This document shows, piece after piece, positions 48,820 to 57,919 of a stretch of DNA of 64,000 nucleotides. The DNA lies in contig OY968767.1 in NCBI GenBank assembly GCA_963695375.1, positions 1,240,001 through 1,304,000 of the forward strand. The letters run 5' to 3'. The notes beneath the pieces are model-generated. The model did not search any database, was not told the origin of the DNA, and worked only from the letters and a program-made list of their open reading frames with translations. How positions within the stretch are numbered: position 1 is the first letter of the stretch; each line of letters starts with the position of its first letter. This stretch comes from JACCVL01 sp963695375 (GTDB lineage Bacteria > Actinomycetota > Actinomycetes > Propionibacteriales > Nocardioidaceae). Position numbers and translations under genes: made by a program.

Positions 48820-50114
48820 ACGAAGACCTGAGCGTCTTCGGCGTTGACCCGTGGTGGGTGATCGGGATCAAGACCCTGCTGGTGTTCGTCCTGCTCGTGC
48901 TCATGACGCTGTTCACCATCTGGGCCGAGCGCAAGGTGGTCGCCCGGATGCAGCACCGGGTCGGTCCCAAGTACCACGGCCCCTTCGGGCTGCTGCAGTC
49001 CCTCGCCGACGGCATCAAGCTGGCGTTGAAGGAGGACATCGTCCCGACCGCTGCCGACAAGGTCGTCTTCTTCCTCGCCCCGGTGATCTCCGCCACCGCC
49101 GCGTTCGCCGCGTTCGCCGTGATCCCGCTGGGCCCCGTCGTCGGCATCCCGTTCACGGACCGCGAGACCCCGCTCCAGCTGACCGACCTGTCCGTCGGCG
49201 TGCTCTACGTGCTGGCCGTGGCGGCGGTCGGGATCTACGGTCTGGTGCTGGCCGGGTGGGCCTCGGGCTCGACCTATGCCCTGCTCGGCGGCCTGCGCAG
49301 CTCGGCACAGATGATCTCCTACGAGGTCGCCATGGGCCTCGCGCTGGTCGCCGTCTTCATCTACAGCGGGACGCTGTCGACGTCGGGAATCGTGGCCGCA
49401 CAAGACGACGTCTGGTTCGCCTTCATCCTGGCACCCAGCTTCGTGATCTACATGATCTCGATGGTGGGCGAGACCAACCGGGCCCCGTTCGACCTGCCCG
49501 AGGCCGAGGGTGAGCTGGTCGGCGGGTTCCACACCGAGTACTCCTCGCTCAAGTTCGCGCTCTTCTTCCTCGCCGAGTACGTCAACATGGTCACCGTCTC
49601 GGCGCTGGCGACCACCCTGTTCCTCGGCGGCTGGCACGCCCCCTGGCCGCTGTCGATCTGGGAGAGCGCCAATGCGGGCTACTGGCCGGTCCTGTGGTTC
49701 CTCGGCAAGGTCGCGCTGTTCCTGTTCCTGTTCATCTGGCTGCGGGGCAGCCTGCCGCGGATGCGCTACGACCAGTTCATGAAGTTCGGCTGGAAGGTGC
49801 TGATCCCGGCATCGCTGGTGTGGATCGTCGCCGTCTCCGTGGTCCGCGTCATCCGGCTCGAGGGTGGTCTCGACCAGCGCTGGATCATCGCCGGCGGTGG
49901 CGTGCTGTTCGTGCTGCTCGCCGCGTCGGCGTTCATGCCGGACCGCGGCGCCGCCGACGAGGAACCGGCCGAGCAGGAGTTCGACGCCTTCGCCGGCGGC
50001 TACCCGGTGCCGCCGATGCCGGGCCGGTCGCTGCCCGCCGTCGGCGGCGTGGTCGCGCCGGACGAGCAGACCACCGGCAGCCTGCGCAGCGAGAGGGAGG
50101 ACGAGCGTGCCTAG
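48816..50114 (+). CDS. nuoH: NADH-quinone oxidoreductase subunit H
   Basis: A 432-residue membrane subunit that links the quinone pocket to the proton channels. AERKVVARMQHRVGPKYHGP is the first matrix-side loop, and VGETNRAPFDLPEAEGELVG the second, with conserved acidic residues. About eight spans are followed by a long hydrophilic tail (about 60 residues) rich in Pro and acidic residues. It overlaps nuoG by 4 nt and nuoI by 8 nt. Confidence 0.95.
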   Translation: MNEDLSVFGVDPWWVIGIKTLLVFVLLVLMTLFTIWAERKVVARMQHRVGPKYHGPFGLLQSLADGIKLALKEDIVPTAADKVVFFLAPVISATAAFAAFAVIPLGPVVGIPFTDRETPLQLTDLSVGVLYVLAVAAVGIYGLVLAGWASGSTYALLGGLRSSAQMISYEVAMGLALVAVFIYSGTLSTSGIVAAQDDVWFAFILAPSFVIYMISMVGETNRAPFDLPEAEGELVGGFHTEYSSLKFALFFLAEYVNMVTVSALATTLFLGGWHAPWPLSIWESANAGYWPVLWFLGKVALFLFLFIWLRGSLPRMRYDQFMKFGWKVLIPASLVWIVAVSVVRVIRLEGGLDQRWIIAGGGVLFVLLAASAFMPDRGAADEEPAEQEFDAFAGGYPVPPMPGRSLPAVGGVVAPDEQTTGSLRSEREDERA

Positions 50115-50682
50115 CCTGAAGGAGCAGCTCTGGGACCCGGTCGCGGGCTTCGGCGTCACGTTCCGCACCATGTTCCGGCGGGTGGTGACCGAGAGCTACC
50201 CGTACGAGAAGAAGCCGACTGCGCCCCGTTTCCACGGCCGGCACCAGCTCAACCGCTGGCCGGACGGCCTGGAGAAGTGCATCGGGTGCGAGCTGTGTGC
50301 CTGGGCCTGCCCCGCCGATGCGATCTACGTCGAGGGCGCGGACAACGAGGTGGGGGGTCGGTTCTCGCCGGGCGAGCGCTACGGCCGCGTCTACCAGATC
50401 AACTACCTGCGCTGCATCCTGTGCGGGTTGTGCATCGAGGCCTGTCCGACCCGAGCGCTGACCATGACCAACGAGTACGAGCTCGCCGACGACAACCGGG
50501 CCGACCTGATCTACGAGAAGTCCGACCTGCTCGCGCCGCTGCTGCCCGGCATGGAGCAGCCCCCGCACCCGATGCGGCTCGGCGACGACGAGAAGGACTA
50601 CTACCTCGGCGCCGGTCAGGGCCGGGGCGGGTCGGATCCCGCGACCCAGTCCGGGCAGGGCGCGGAGGGGACCGGGACATGA
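50107..50682 (+). CDS. nuoI: NADH-quinone oxidoreductase subunit I
   Basis: A 191-residue ferredoxin-like subunit with clusters N6a and N6b. The two 4Fe-4S motifs are CIGCELCAWACPADAI and CILCGLCIEACPTRAL, in the normal order. RFHGRHQLNRWPDGLEKC is the usual lead-in. The start is a GTG that overlaps nuoH by 8 nt. The tail is Gly-rich. Confidence 0.95.
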   Translation: MPSLKEQLWDPVAGFGVTFRTMFRRVVTESYPYEKKPTAPRFHGRHQLNRWPDGLEKCIGCELCAWACPADAIYVEGADNEVGGRFSPGERYGRVYQINYLRCILCGLCIEACPTRALTMTNEYELADDNRADLIYEKSDLLAPLLPGMEQPPHPMRLGDDEKDYYLGAGQGRGGSDPATQSGQGAEGTGT

Positions 50683-51461
50683 CGGTGTTCTGGCTGCTGG
50701 CGCCGCCGATGGTGCTGGCCGCGGTCGGCATGGTCCTGGTGCGCAAGGCGGTGCACTCCGCGATGCTGCTCGCGTTCGTGATGGTGTCGCTGGCGGTGCT
50801 CTACGCCGCCCTCGAGGCGCCCTTCCTGTTCGCGGTGCAGATCATCGTCTACACCGGCGCCATCTTGATGCTGTTCCTGTTCGTCTTGATGCTCGTCGGC
50901 GTGGACGCCTCGGACTCGGTGGTGGAGACGATCAAGGGACAGCGGCTGGCAGCGATCGTGCTCGGCCTGCTGTTCGGAGCGCTGCTCGCCGTCGGGGTGG
51001 CCCAGGCGGCCACGGCGCAGGTCGTCGGTCTCGGCGAGGCGAACGCCGACGGCAACGTGCCGGCCCTGGCGCAGCTGCTGTTCGGCCGGTACGTCTTCGC
51101 GTTCGAGCTCACCAGTGCCCTGCTGATCACCGCCGCGCTGGGGGCGATGGTCCTGGCGCACCGCGAGCGGCTGGTCGCCAAGCCGACCCAGCGGGACCTG
51201 GTGCAGGCCCGGATGCGGCGCTACGCCGAGCACGGCGAGCACCCCGGCCAGCTGCCGACCCCCGGCGTGTACGCCCGGCACAACGCGGTGGACACCCCGG
51301 CGCTGCTCCCCGACGGCAGCACAGCCGAGGGATCGGTGTCGCGGTCGCTGCGGGAGCGGGGCAACGTCCGCCGGGTGCGCTCCGACGTCGACCGCACCGC
51401 CGCGGCCCTCGACCCCGAGGCGCCGGCCGCGGACCTCACCGAGCGGGGGTCCGGTCGGTGA
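50679..51461 (+). CDS. nuoJ: NADH-quinone oxidoreductase subunit J
   Basis: A 260-residue membrane subunit with five spans in the first 165 residues, including the conserved AVQIIVYTGAILMLFLFVLM, whose third span carries the pi-bulge tyrosine region. A hydrophilic tail of about 90 residues follows, longer than in E. coli but usual in actinobacteria. It overlaps nuoI and nuoK by 4 nt. Confidence 0.94.
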   Translation: MTVFWLLAPPMVLAAVGMVLVRKAVHSAMLLAFVMVSLAVLYAALEAPFLFAVQIIVYTGAILMLFLFVLMLVGVDASDSVVETIKGQRLAAIVLGLLFGALLAVGVAQAATAQVVGLGEANADGNVPALAQLLFGRYVFAFELTSALLITAALGAMVLAHRERLVAKPTQRDLVQARMRRYAEHGEHPGQLPTPGVYARHNAVDTPALLPDGSTAEGSVSRSLRERGNVRRVRSDVDRTAAALDPEAPAADLTERGSGR

Positions 51462-51757
51462 ACCCGGACGCCTACATCACGCTGTCCGCCCTGCTGTTCA
51501 GCATCGGGGCCGTCGGCGTGCTGGTCCGCCGCAACGCGATCGTCGTGTTCATGTGCGTCGAGCTGATGCTGAACGCCTGCAACCTGGCGCTGGTCACCTT
51601 CGCCAAGCAGACCGGTGACCTCAGCGGCCAGGTGGCAGCGTTCTTCGTCATGGTCGTCGCAGCCGCCGAGGTCGTCGTCGGCCTGGCGATCATCGTCGCG
51701 ATCTTCCGTACCCGCCGGTCGGCCTCGGTCGACGACGCCAGCCTGCTGAAGTACTGA
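51458..51757 (+). CDS. nuoK: NADH-quinone oxidoreductase subunit K
   Basis: A 99-residue membrane subunit with three spans. The two conserved glutamates of the proton path are in FMCVELMLNACNLALV and AAAEVVVGLAIIVAIFR. It starts with GTG inside the end of nuoJ. Confidence 0.96.
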   Translation: MNPDAYITLSALLFSIGAVGVLVRRNAIVVFMCVELMLNACNLALVTFAKQTGDLSGQVAAFFVMVVAAAEVVVGLAIIVAIFRTRRSASVDDASLLKY

Positions 51758-51774
51758 GGAGCGCTGAGACCCAC

Positions 51775-53724
51775 GTGAGCCCACTCGTCGTCAGCCCGCT
51801 CAGCGCGGGCGACACCGGAGCCGTCCCGGTGCTGCCGGTCGAGGCAACCGGGGCGTTCTCGCTGCTGTGGCTCGTCGTCGCCCTGCCGGCGCTCGGCGCC
51901 GTGGTCCTGCTGTTGGGCGGACGCCGGGTGGACCGGTGGGGCCACCTGCTCGGAGTCGCGATGCCCGCGGCGTCGTTCGCGGTCGCGGTCTACCTCTTCG
52001 TCACCCTGCTCGGCCGCGGAGCCGAGGAGCGCCAGGTGGCGCAGGAGCTGTGGACCTGGCTGGACGTCGGTGACTACACCGTGTCGGTCGGGTTCATGCT
52101 CGACCCGCTCTCGGCACTGTTCGTGCTGCTGATCACCGGTGTCGGCACCCTGATCCACCTCTACTCGGTGGGTTACATGGCCCACGACGAGCGCCGTCGC
52201 CGGTTCTTCGGGTACATGAACCTCTTCGTCGTCGCGATGCTCGTGCTCGTCCTCGCCGACGACTATCTGGTGCTGTTCCTCGGCTGGGAGGGCGTCGGCC
52301 TGGCGTCGTACCTGCTGATCGGATTCTGGGCGCACAAGGACTCCGCCGCGACCGCGGCCAAGAAGGCCTTCGTGGTGAACCGGGTCGGCGACCTCGGCAT
52401 GGCCCTGGCGGTGATGCTGATGGTGACGACCTTCGGCACGTCCAGCTTCGTGGCGGTGTCAGCGGGGATGCCGGAGACATCGACCGCGGTCGCCACCGCG
52501 CTCGGCCTGCTGCTGCTGCTCGCCGCCTGTGGGAAGTCCGCGCAGGTGCCCCTGCAGTCGTGGTTGCTGGACGCGATGGAGGGCCCGACGCCGGTGTCGG
52601 CGCTGATCCACGCGGCGACCATGGTCACCGCAGGTGTCTACCTGATCGTCCGATCCGCGTATGTCTACGCGGAGACGCCGGTGGCCCAGACCGCCGTGAT
52701 GATCGTCGGTCTCGTCACCCTGCTGTTCGGTGCGATCCTCGGTGGCGCCAAGGACGACATCAAGAAGGCGCTGGCGGCCTCCACCATGAGCCAGATCGGC
52801 TACATGCACCTGGCCGCCGGCCTCGGCCCGGCCGGCTACCCGTTCGCGATCTTCCACCTGCTCACCCACGGCTTCTTCAAGGCGAACATGTTCCTCGGCG
52901 CCGGGTCGGTGATGCACGCCATGGACGACGACGTGGACATGCGCCGCTACGGCGCCCTCAGCCGGGCGATGCCGATCACGTTCGCCACCTTCGCCGCCGG
53001 TTACCTGGCGATCATCGGCTTCCCCGGCTTCTCCGGCTTCTGGAGCAAGGACAAGATCATCGAGGTGGCGTTCGCCGAGGGCTGGGTGTTCGGGGTCGGC
53101 GCGCTCCTCGGAGCGGGGATCACCGCGTTCTACATGACCCGCGTGATGCTGATGACGTTCCTCGGCCGGCGCCGGTGGCGCCCCGAGGTCAGCCCGCACG
53201 AGTCGCCGGCGGTCATGACCGTCCCCCTCGTCGTGCTCGCCGCCCTGAGCGTCGTCGGTGGCGTGCTGCTGCTGGCCGGTTGGATCACCGATTGGCTGGA
53301 GCCGGTGACCGGCCCGGAGGAGGAGCACGAGCTGTTCGTGTCGCCGCTCGTGCTCACCGGGCTGGTCACGCTGGTGGTGGTGGTGGGGGTCGCCGTGGCC
53401 TGGTCGCTGTTCGGCCGCCGGGAGGTGCCCGCGACCCCGCCGCAGAAGGTGTCGCTGCTGGTCCGGGCGGCGCGGGCGGACCTGTACGGTGACGCGTTCA
53501 ACGAGGCGGTGTTCATGCGCCCCGGCCAGTACCTCACCCGGATGCTGGTCTACGTGGACACCCGAATCATCGACGGCGCCGTCAACGGCCTGGCGGCACT
53601 GGTCGGCGGGACGTCCAGCCAGGTGCGCCGCACCCAGACCGGCTTCGTCCGCTCCTACGCGCTCACCTTCCTCGGCGGCGCGTTGATCGCCGTCGTGGCC
53701 ACCTTGGCGGTGACGCTGTCATGA
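51775..53724 (+). CDS. nuoL: NADH-quinone oxidoreductase subunit L
   Basis: A 649-residue antiporter-like subunit with about 16 spans and the lateral helix. LFLGWEGVGLASYLLIGFW holds the key Glu, KAFVVNRVGDLGMAL and LDAMEGPTPVSALIHAATMV the proton-path Lys and His, and STMSQIGYMHLAAGLG and HLLTHGFFKANMFLGAGSV are further family motifs. It starts with GTG 17 nt after nuoK and overlaps nuoM. Confidence 0.96.
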   Translation: MSPLVVSPLSAGDTGAVPVLPVEATGAFSLLWLVVALPALGAVVLLLGGRRVDRWGHLLGVAMPAASFAVAVYLFVTLLGRGAEERQVAQELWTWLDVGDYTVSVGFMLDPLSALFVLLITGVGTLIHLYSVGYMAHDERRRRFFGYMNLFVVAMLVLVLADDYLVLFLGWEGVGLASYLLIGFWAHKDSAATAAKKAFVVNRVGDLGMALAVMLMVTTFGTSSFVAVSAGMPETSTAVATALGLLLLLAACGKSAQVPLQSWLLDAMEGPTPVSALIHAATMVTAGVYLIVRSAYVYAETPVAQTAVMIVGLVTLLFGAILGGAKDDIKKALAASTMSQIGYMHLAAGLGPAGYPFAIFHLLTHGFFKANMFLGAGSVMHAMDDDVDMRRYGALSRAMPITFATFAAGYLAIIGFPGFSGFWSKDKIIEVAFAEGWVFGVGALLGAGITAFYMTRVMLMTFLGRRRWRPEVSPHESPAVMTVPLVVLAALSVVGGVLLLAGWITDWLEPVTGPEEEHELFVSPLVLTGLVTLVVVVGVAVAWSLFGRREVPATPPQKVSLLVRAARADLYGDAFNEAVFMRPGQYLTRMLVYVDTRIIDGAVNGLAALVGGTSSQVRRTQTGFVRSYALTFLGGALIAVVATLAVTLS

Positions 53725-55271
53725 GCTTCCCCTGGTTGAGCGTCCTCGCCGGCCTGCCGCTGCTCGGGGCGGTCCTGCTGGTCCTGCTGCCGCGCCGACG
53801 CGGTGCGCTGGCCCCCGGCTTCGCACTCGGGACGTCGCTGGTGACCGCCGGGATCGGGGGCGCTGCCGCCCTGGAGTTCGAGGTCGGCGGGTCCGGCTTC
53901 CAGCTCGAGGAGCAGGTGGAGTGGATCCCGGCGTTCGGGGTGCACTACGCCCTCGGGGTCGACGGCATCGGCCTCACCCTCGTCCTGCTGACCGTCATCC
54001 TCACCCCGATCGTCGTGCTCGCCTCGTGGCACGACGGTGACGACGGACGGTGGAGCCGGAACGCCTTCTTCGCCTGGATGCTGGGCCTCGAGGGGCTCGC
54101 CATCGGCGTCTTCGCCGCGACCGACGTGTTCTTGTTCTACGTGCTGTTCGAGGCGACGCTGATCCCCGTCTACTTCCTGATCGGCGGGTTCGGCGGCGCG
54201 CAGCGGTCCTATGCGGCGGTGAAGTTCCTGCTCTACTCACTGGTCGGCGGACTGCTGATGCTCGCATCGGTGGTCGGGCTCTACGTCGTGTCGGCCGATG
54301 CCGGGACGCCCAGCTACCTGCTCACCGACCTGATGCAGGTCGCGATGGACGAGTCGACCGGTCGGTGGCTGTTCCTCGGCTTCTTCGTCGCCTTCGCGGT
54401 CAAGGCGCCGATGTTCCCCGTGCACACCTGGCTGCCGGACGCGGCGGCCGCCGGCACGCCCGGTACGTCGGTGCTGCTGGTGAGCATCCTGGACAAGATC
54501 GGCACCTTCGGGATGATCCGGTTCTGCCTCGGCTTGTTCCCCGAGGCATCGGAGTGGGCCTCGCCGGTGGTGATCGCGCTGGCGGCGTTCAGCGTCCTGT
54601 ACGGCGGCCTGCTCGCGATCGGGCAGACCGACATCCGCCGGCTGATCGCCTACACCTCGGTGTCGCACTTCGGCTTCATCGTCCTCGGGATCTTCGTGTT
54701 CACCAGCCAGGGCGGATCGGGCTCGACGCTGTACATGTTCAACCACGGCCTGTCGACCGCGGCGCTGTTCCTCGTCACCGGCATGCTCATCGCCCGCGGC
54801 GGATCGGCGCAGATCGGCGACTTCGGTGGCGTGCAGAAGGCCGCCCCGGTGCTCGCCGGCGTCTTCCTCGTGGCCGGCCTGTCCAGCCTGTCGCTGCCCG
54901 GCCTGTCGCCGTTCGTCAGCGAGTTCCTGGTGCTGGCCGGGACGTTCCGCGTCTCGATCACGGCCGCGGTCGTGGCCACCTTCGGCATCGTGCTGGCCGC
55001 GCTCTACATCCTGATCATGTACCAGCGCACCATGAACGGGCCTCCTCGACCGGGTGCGGCCGCCCTACCCGACCTGCGGCTGCGTGAGCGGCTGGCGCTC
55101 GGTCCGCTGTTGGCGCTGCTGCTCGTGCTGGGACTGTTCCCGCAACTGCTGTTGCAGGTGATCGACCCGGCCGTGTCGGCCACCCTCGACCAGGTCGGCG
55201 TCGAGCAGCCTGAACCGGACGTGCCGGTGTCCGCACTGGACGAGTCCCAGCCCGAGGAGGCGCAGGAGTGA
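53721..55271 (+). CDS. nuoM: NADH-quinone oxidoreductase subunit M
   Basis: A 516-residue antiporter-like subunit with about 14 spans. FYVLFEATLIPVYFLIGGFG contains the key Glu, AVKAPMFPVHTWLPDA the conserved Lys and His, and IAYTSVSHFGFIVLGIFVF the second Lys-side motif. The last 40 residues are acidic and hydrophilic. It overlaps nuoL and nuoN by 4 nt. Confidence 0.96.
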   Translation: MSFPWLSVLAGLPLLGAVLLVLLPRRRGALAPGFALGTSLVTAGIGGAAALEFEVGGSGFQLEEQVEWIPAFGVHYALGVDGIGLTLVLLTVILTPIVVLASWHDGDDGRWSRNAFFAWMLGLEGLAIGVFAATDVFLFYVLFEATLIPVYFLIGGFGGAQRSYAAVKFLLYSLVGGLLMLASVVGLYVVSADAGTPSYLLTDLMQVAMDESTGRWLFLGFFVAFAVKAPMFPVHTWLPDAAAAGTPGTSVLLVSILDKIGTFGMIRFCLGLFPEASEWASPVVIALAAFSVLYGGLLAIGQTDIRRLIAYTSVSHFGFIVLGIFVFTSQGGSGSTLYMFNHGLSTAALFLVTGMLIARGGSAQIGDFGGVQKAAPVLAGVFLVAGLSSLSLPGLSPFVSEFLVLAGTFRVSITAAVVATFGIVLAALYILIMYQRTMNGPPRPGAAALPDLRLRERLALGPLLALLLVLGLFPQLLLQVIDPAVSATLDQVGVEQPEPDVPVSALDESQPEEAQE

Positions 55272-56860
55272 GCCCGCTCGAGTTCGACGTCCCCAAGGTC
55301 GAGTACTCCCTGGTCCTGCCGCTGCTCATCGTTTTCGGCGGCGCGGTGCTCGGGGTGCTGGTGGAGGCGTTCGCTCCGCGAGCCTGGCGGTACCCGGTGC
55401 AGGTGGGGCTCGCCGTGGTGACGCTCATCGCCGCGCTCGCCTCGACGGTCCAGGTCGCGACCGGGCTCGACGAGCTGGCCGGCGGCGCTGCCTATGGTGC
55501 CCTGGTGGTCGAGGGCGCCATCGTCGTCGACGGACCGACCGTGTTCTTGTGGGGAGTCCTGCTCCTGCTGTCCCTCGTCAGCGCCCTGCTGTTCGCGGAG
55601 CGCCGGCTCGAGGGGGGCCTGACCGGTTTCGCCGGCCAGGCCGCGGCGCTGCCCGGCACCGACGCGGAGCGCGAGGCGTCGACCCGGGGGATCGAGCACA
55701 CCGAGGTCTTCCCGCTGATGCTGTTCGCCGTCGGCGGGATGATGCTGTTCCCGGCCTCCGGTGACCTGTTGATGATGTTCGTCTCCCTGGAGGTCTTCAG
55801 CCTGCCGCTCTACCTGCTCTGTGGACTGGCGCGGCGCCGCCGGCTGCTCAGCCAGGAGGCGGCGATGAAGTACTTCCTGCTCGGCGCGTTCTCGTCCGCG
55901 TTCTTCCTGTACGGCATCGCGCTGGTCTACGGCTATGCCGGGTCCTTCGACCTGGCCGCCATCGACCAGGCCGTGTCGGCCAACACGTCCGGCACGCCGT
56001 TGCTGCTGGCCGGGGTGGCGCTGATCGCGGTCGGCCTGCTGTTCAAGGTCGGGGCTGCGCCGTTCCACGCTTGGACGCCGGACGTCTACCAGGGGGCGCC
56101 CACGGCGGTGACCGGGTTCATGGCCGCCTGCACCAAGGTCGCGGCGTTCGGCGCGCTGCTGCGGGTCTTCTATGTCGCGTTCGGTGGTGCCTCCTGGGAC
56201 TGGCGGCCCCTGATCTGGATCGTGGCCATCGCCACGATGGCAGTCGGCTCACTGGTGGCGATCACCCAGACCGACATCAAGCGGATGCTCGCCTACTCCT
56301 CCATCGCGCACGCCGGGTTCGTGCTGGTCGGCTTCGCCGGTCTGTACGCCGGCGCCGAGGGCGGTGGGTTCACCAGCCTGTCGAGCGTGCTGTTCTACCT
56401 GACCGCCTACGGGTTCAGCACCCTCGGCGCCTTCGCGGTCGTGACCGTGGTGCGAGACGCCGGGGGGGAGACCACGGCACTGTCTCGCTGGGCCGGTCTC
56501 GGCCGGGTGGCGCCGCTGACCGCGGGCACCTTCGCGTTCTTTCTGCTCGCCTTCGCCGGCATCCCGCTGACCAGCGGCTTCATGGGCAAGTGGACGGTGT
56601 TCACCTCCGCCTGGGCGGGGGGTGCCTGGCCGCTGGTGATCGTGGGCGTCGTGGCCAGCGTGGTGGCGGCCTTCTTCTACGTCCGGGTGATCGTGCTGAT
56701 GTTCTTCTCCGACCCGGTCGGGGACGGCCCGGCGGTCACCGTGCCGAGCGTGCTGACGTCGTCGGTCATCACGGTGGCCGTGGTCGCCACCGTCCTGCTG
56801 GGCATCGTCCCGGGGCCCGTCCTCGACCTGGCCCAGCAGGCCGGCGCTTTCGTCCGCTGA
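55268..56860 (+). CDS. nuoN: NADH-quinone oxidoreductase subunit N
   Basis: A 530-residue antiporter-like subunit with about 14 spans. MFVSLEVFSLPLYLLCGLAR has the key Glu, FKVGAAPFHAWTPDVYQGAP the Lys and His, and KRMLAYSSIAHAGFVLVGF the second proton-path motif. An insert between the third and fourth spans (about residues 112-145) is hydrophilic, as in other actinobacteria. It is the last nuo gene. Confidence 0.96.
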   Translation: MSPLEFDVPKVEYSLVLPLLIVFGGAVLGVLVEAFAPRAWRYPVQVGLAVVTLIAALASTVQVATGLDELAGGAAYGALVVEGAIVVDGPTVFLWGVLLLLSLVSALLFAERRLEGGLTGFAGQAAALPGTDAEREASTRGIEHTEVFPLMLFAVGGMMLFPASGDLLMMFVSLEVFSLPLYLLCGLARRRRLLSQEAAMKYFLLGAFSSAFFLYGIALVYGYAGSFDLAAIDQAVSANTSGTPLLLAGVALIAVGLLFKVGAAPFHAWTPDVYQGAPTAVTGFMAACTKVAAFGALLRVFYVAFGGASWDWRPLIWIVAIATMAVGSLVAITQTDIKRMLAYSSIAHAGFVLVGFAGLYAGAEGGGFTSLSSVLFYLTAYGFSTLGAFAVVTVVRDAGGETTALSRWAGLGRVAPLTAGTFAFFLLAFAGIPLTSGFMGKWTVFTSAWAGGAWPLVIVGVVASVVAAFFYVRVIVLMFFSDPVGDGPAVTVPSVLTSSVITVAVVATVLLGIVPGPVLDLAQQAGAFVR

Positions 56861-56873
56861 GCCGGGGGACGTC

Positions 56874-57875
56874 GTGGCGCTGACCAGTCTCGGGGTGAGG
56901 GTCAGCGACGTGTCGTTGGAGGCCGGGCTGCGCTCCCGGCTCGAAGAGGTGGAGGCCGGCCTCACCCGAGCCGTGTCCAGCGACACCGCGTTCGTCACCG
57001 CCGCGGCCCGGCACCTGCTGGACGCCGGCGGGAAGCGGTTCCGGCCGCTGCTGGTGCTGCTCGCCGCGGAGTTCGGGGACCGCGAGGCCACCGGCGTGGT
57101 CCCGGCGGCGCTCGTCGTCGAGCTGACCCACCTGGCGACGCTCTACCACGACGACGTGATGGACGACGCGCCGCTGCGACGGGGGGCGCCCTCGGCGAAC
57201 GCCCGCTTCGACAACACCGTCGCGATCCTCACCGGCGACTTCCTGTTCGCCCAAGCCTCGGACATCGTGGCCGACCTCGGCCCCGAGGCGGTCCGGATCC
57301 AGGCGCGCACCTTCGCCCGCCTGGTGCAGGGCCAGATCCGCGAGACTCGCGGGCCGGCCGCCGACGACGACCCGCTGGACCACTACCTGTCCGTCGTGGC
57401 CGACAAGACCGGTTCGCTGATCGCCGCTTCCGCCTCGCTCGGCGCGTTGACGGCCGGGTGCGGCCGGGTGACGCAGGAGCTGCTCACGGGGTTCGGCGAG
57501 CGGGTCGGCGCGGCCTTCCAGCTGTCCGACGACATCCTCGACGTCGCCAGCGAGTCCGCCGAGTCCGGCAAGACGCCCGGCACCGATCTGCGGGAGGGCG
57601 TCCCGACCCTGCCCGTGCTGCTGGCCCGGCGGCACGCGGACGACGACCCCGCCACCAGGCGGCTGTTCGAGCTGCTCGGCGGCGACCTCGCCGACGACGA
57701 GGTGCACGCCGATGCGCTGGCACTCCTGCGGTCCCACCCGGCGCTGGAGCAGGCCAGGGCGTTCGTCCGCGACCGCGTCGAGGAGGCCCGCTCGCTGCTG
57801 GTGGACCTCCCGGACGGGCCGCCGCGGCGGGCCCTGCACGAGCTCTGCGACCTGGTGGTCACCCGCTCTGCCTGA
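56874..57875 (+). CDS. Polyprenyl diphosphate synthase
   Basis: A 333-residue trans-prenyltransferase. The two aspartate-rich motifs are LYHDDVMDDAPLRRG and LSDDILDVAS, with GGKRFRPLLVLLAA at the N-terminus. Small residues before the first motif favour a long chain. It probably makes the menaquinone side-chain precursor for MenA. It begins 13 nt after nuoN, so it may share the nuo transcript. From memory, its mycobacterial relative GrcC1 neighbours MenJ, whereas here the whole nuo operon lies between. Confidence 0.92.
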   Translation: MALTSLGVRVSDVSLEAGLRSRLEEVEAGLTRAVSSDTAFVTAAARHLLDAGGKRFRPLLVLLAAEFGDREATGVVPAALVVELTHLATLYHDDVMDDAPLRRGAPSANARFDNTVAILTGDFLFAQASDIVADLGPEAVRIQARTFARLVQGQIRETRGPAADDDPLDHYLSVVADKTGSLIAASASLGALTAGCGRVTQELLTGFGERVGAAFQLSDDILDVASESAESGKTPGTDLREGVPTLPVLLARRHADDDPATRRLFELLGGDLADDEVHADALALLRSHPALEQARAFVRDRVEEARSLLVDLPDGPPRRALHELCDLVVTRSA

Positions 57876-57901
57876 CCCGCCGCGCTGCCTGACCCGCCGC
57901 G
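57868..57901. repeat. 17-bp tandem duplication at the prenyl synthase stop
   Basis: CTGCCTGACCCGCCGCG occurs twice, back to back and perfect. The first copy contains the stop codon TGA, so the second is downstream of it and harmless. It looks like a small, recent tandem duplication and overlaps the start of the hairpin below. Confidence 0.85.
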
Positions 57902-57919
57902 GCGGACGCCGCGGGTCAG
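57889..57919. terminator. Bidirectional hairpin between prenyl synthase and phoX
   Basis: CTGACCCGC and GCGGGTCAG form a perfect 9-bp stem; an alternative inner stem CGCGGCG/CGCCGCG is also possible. It fills the gap between two converging genes and contains the phoX stop codon. No T-run is present on either strand. Confidence 0.55.
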
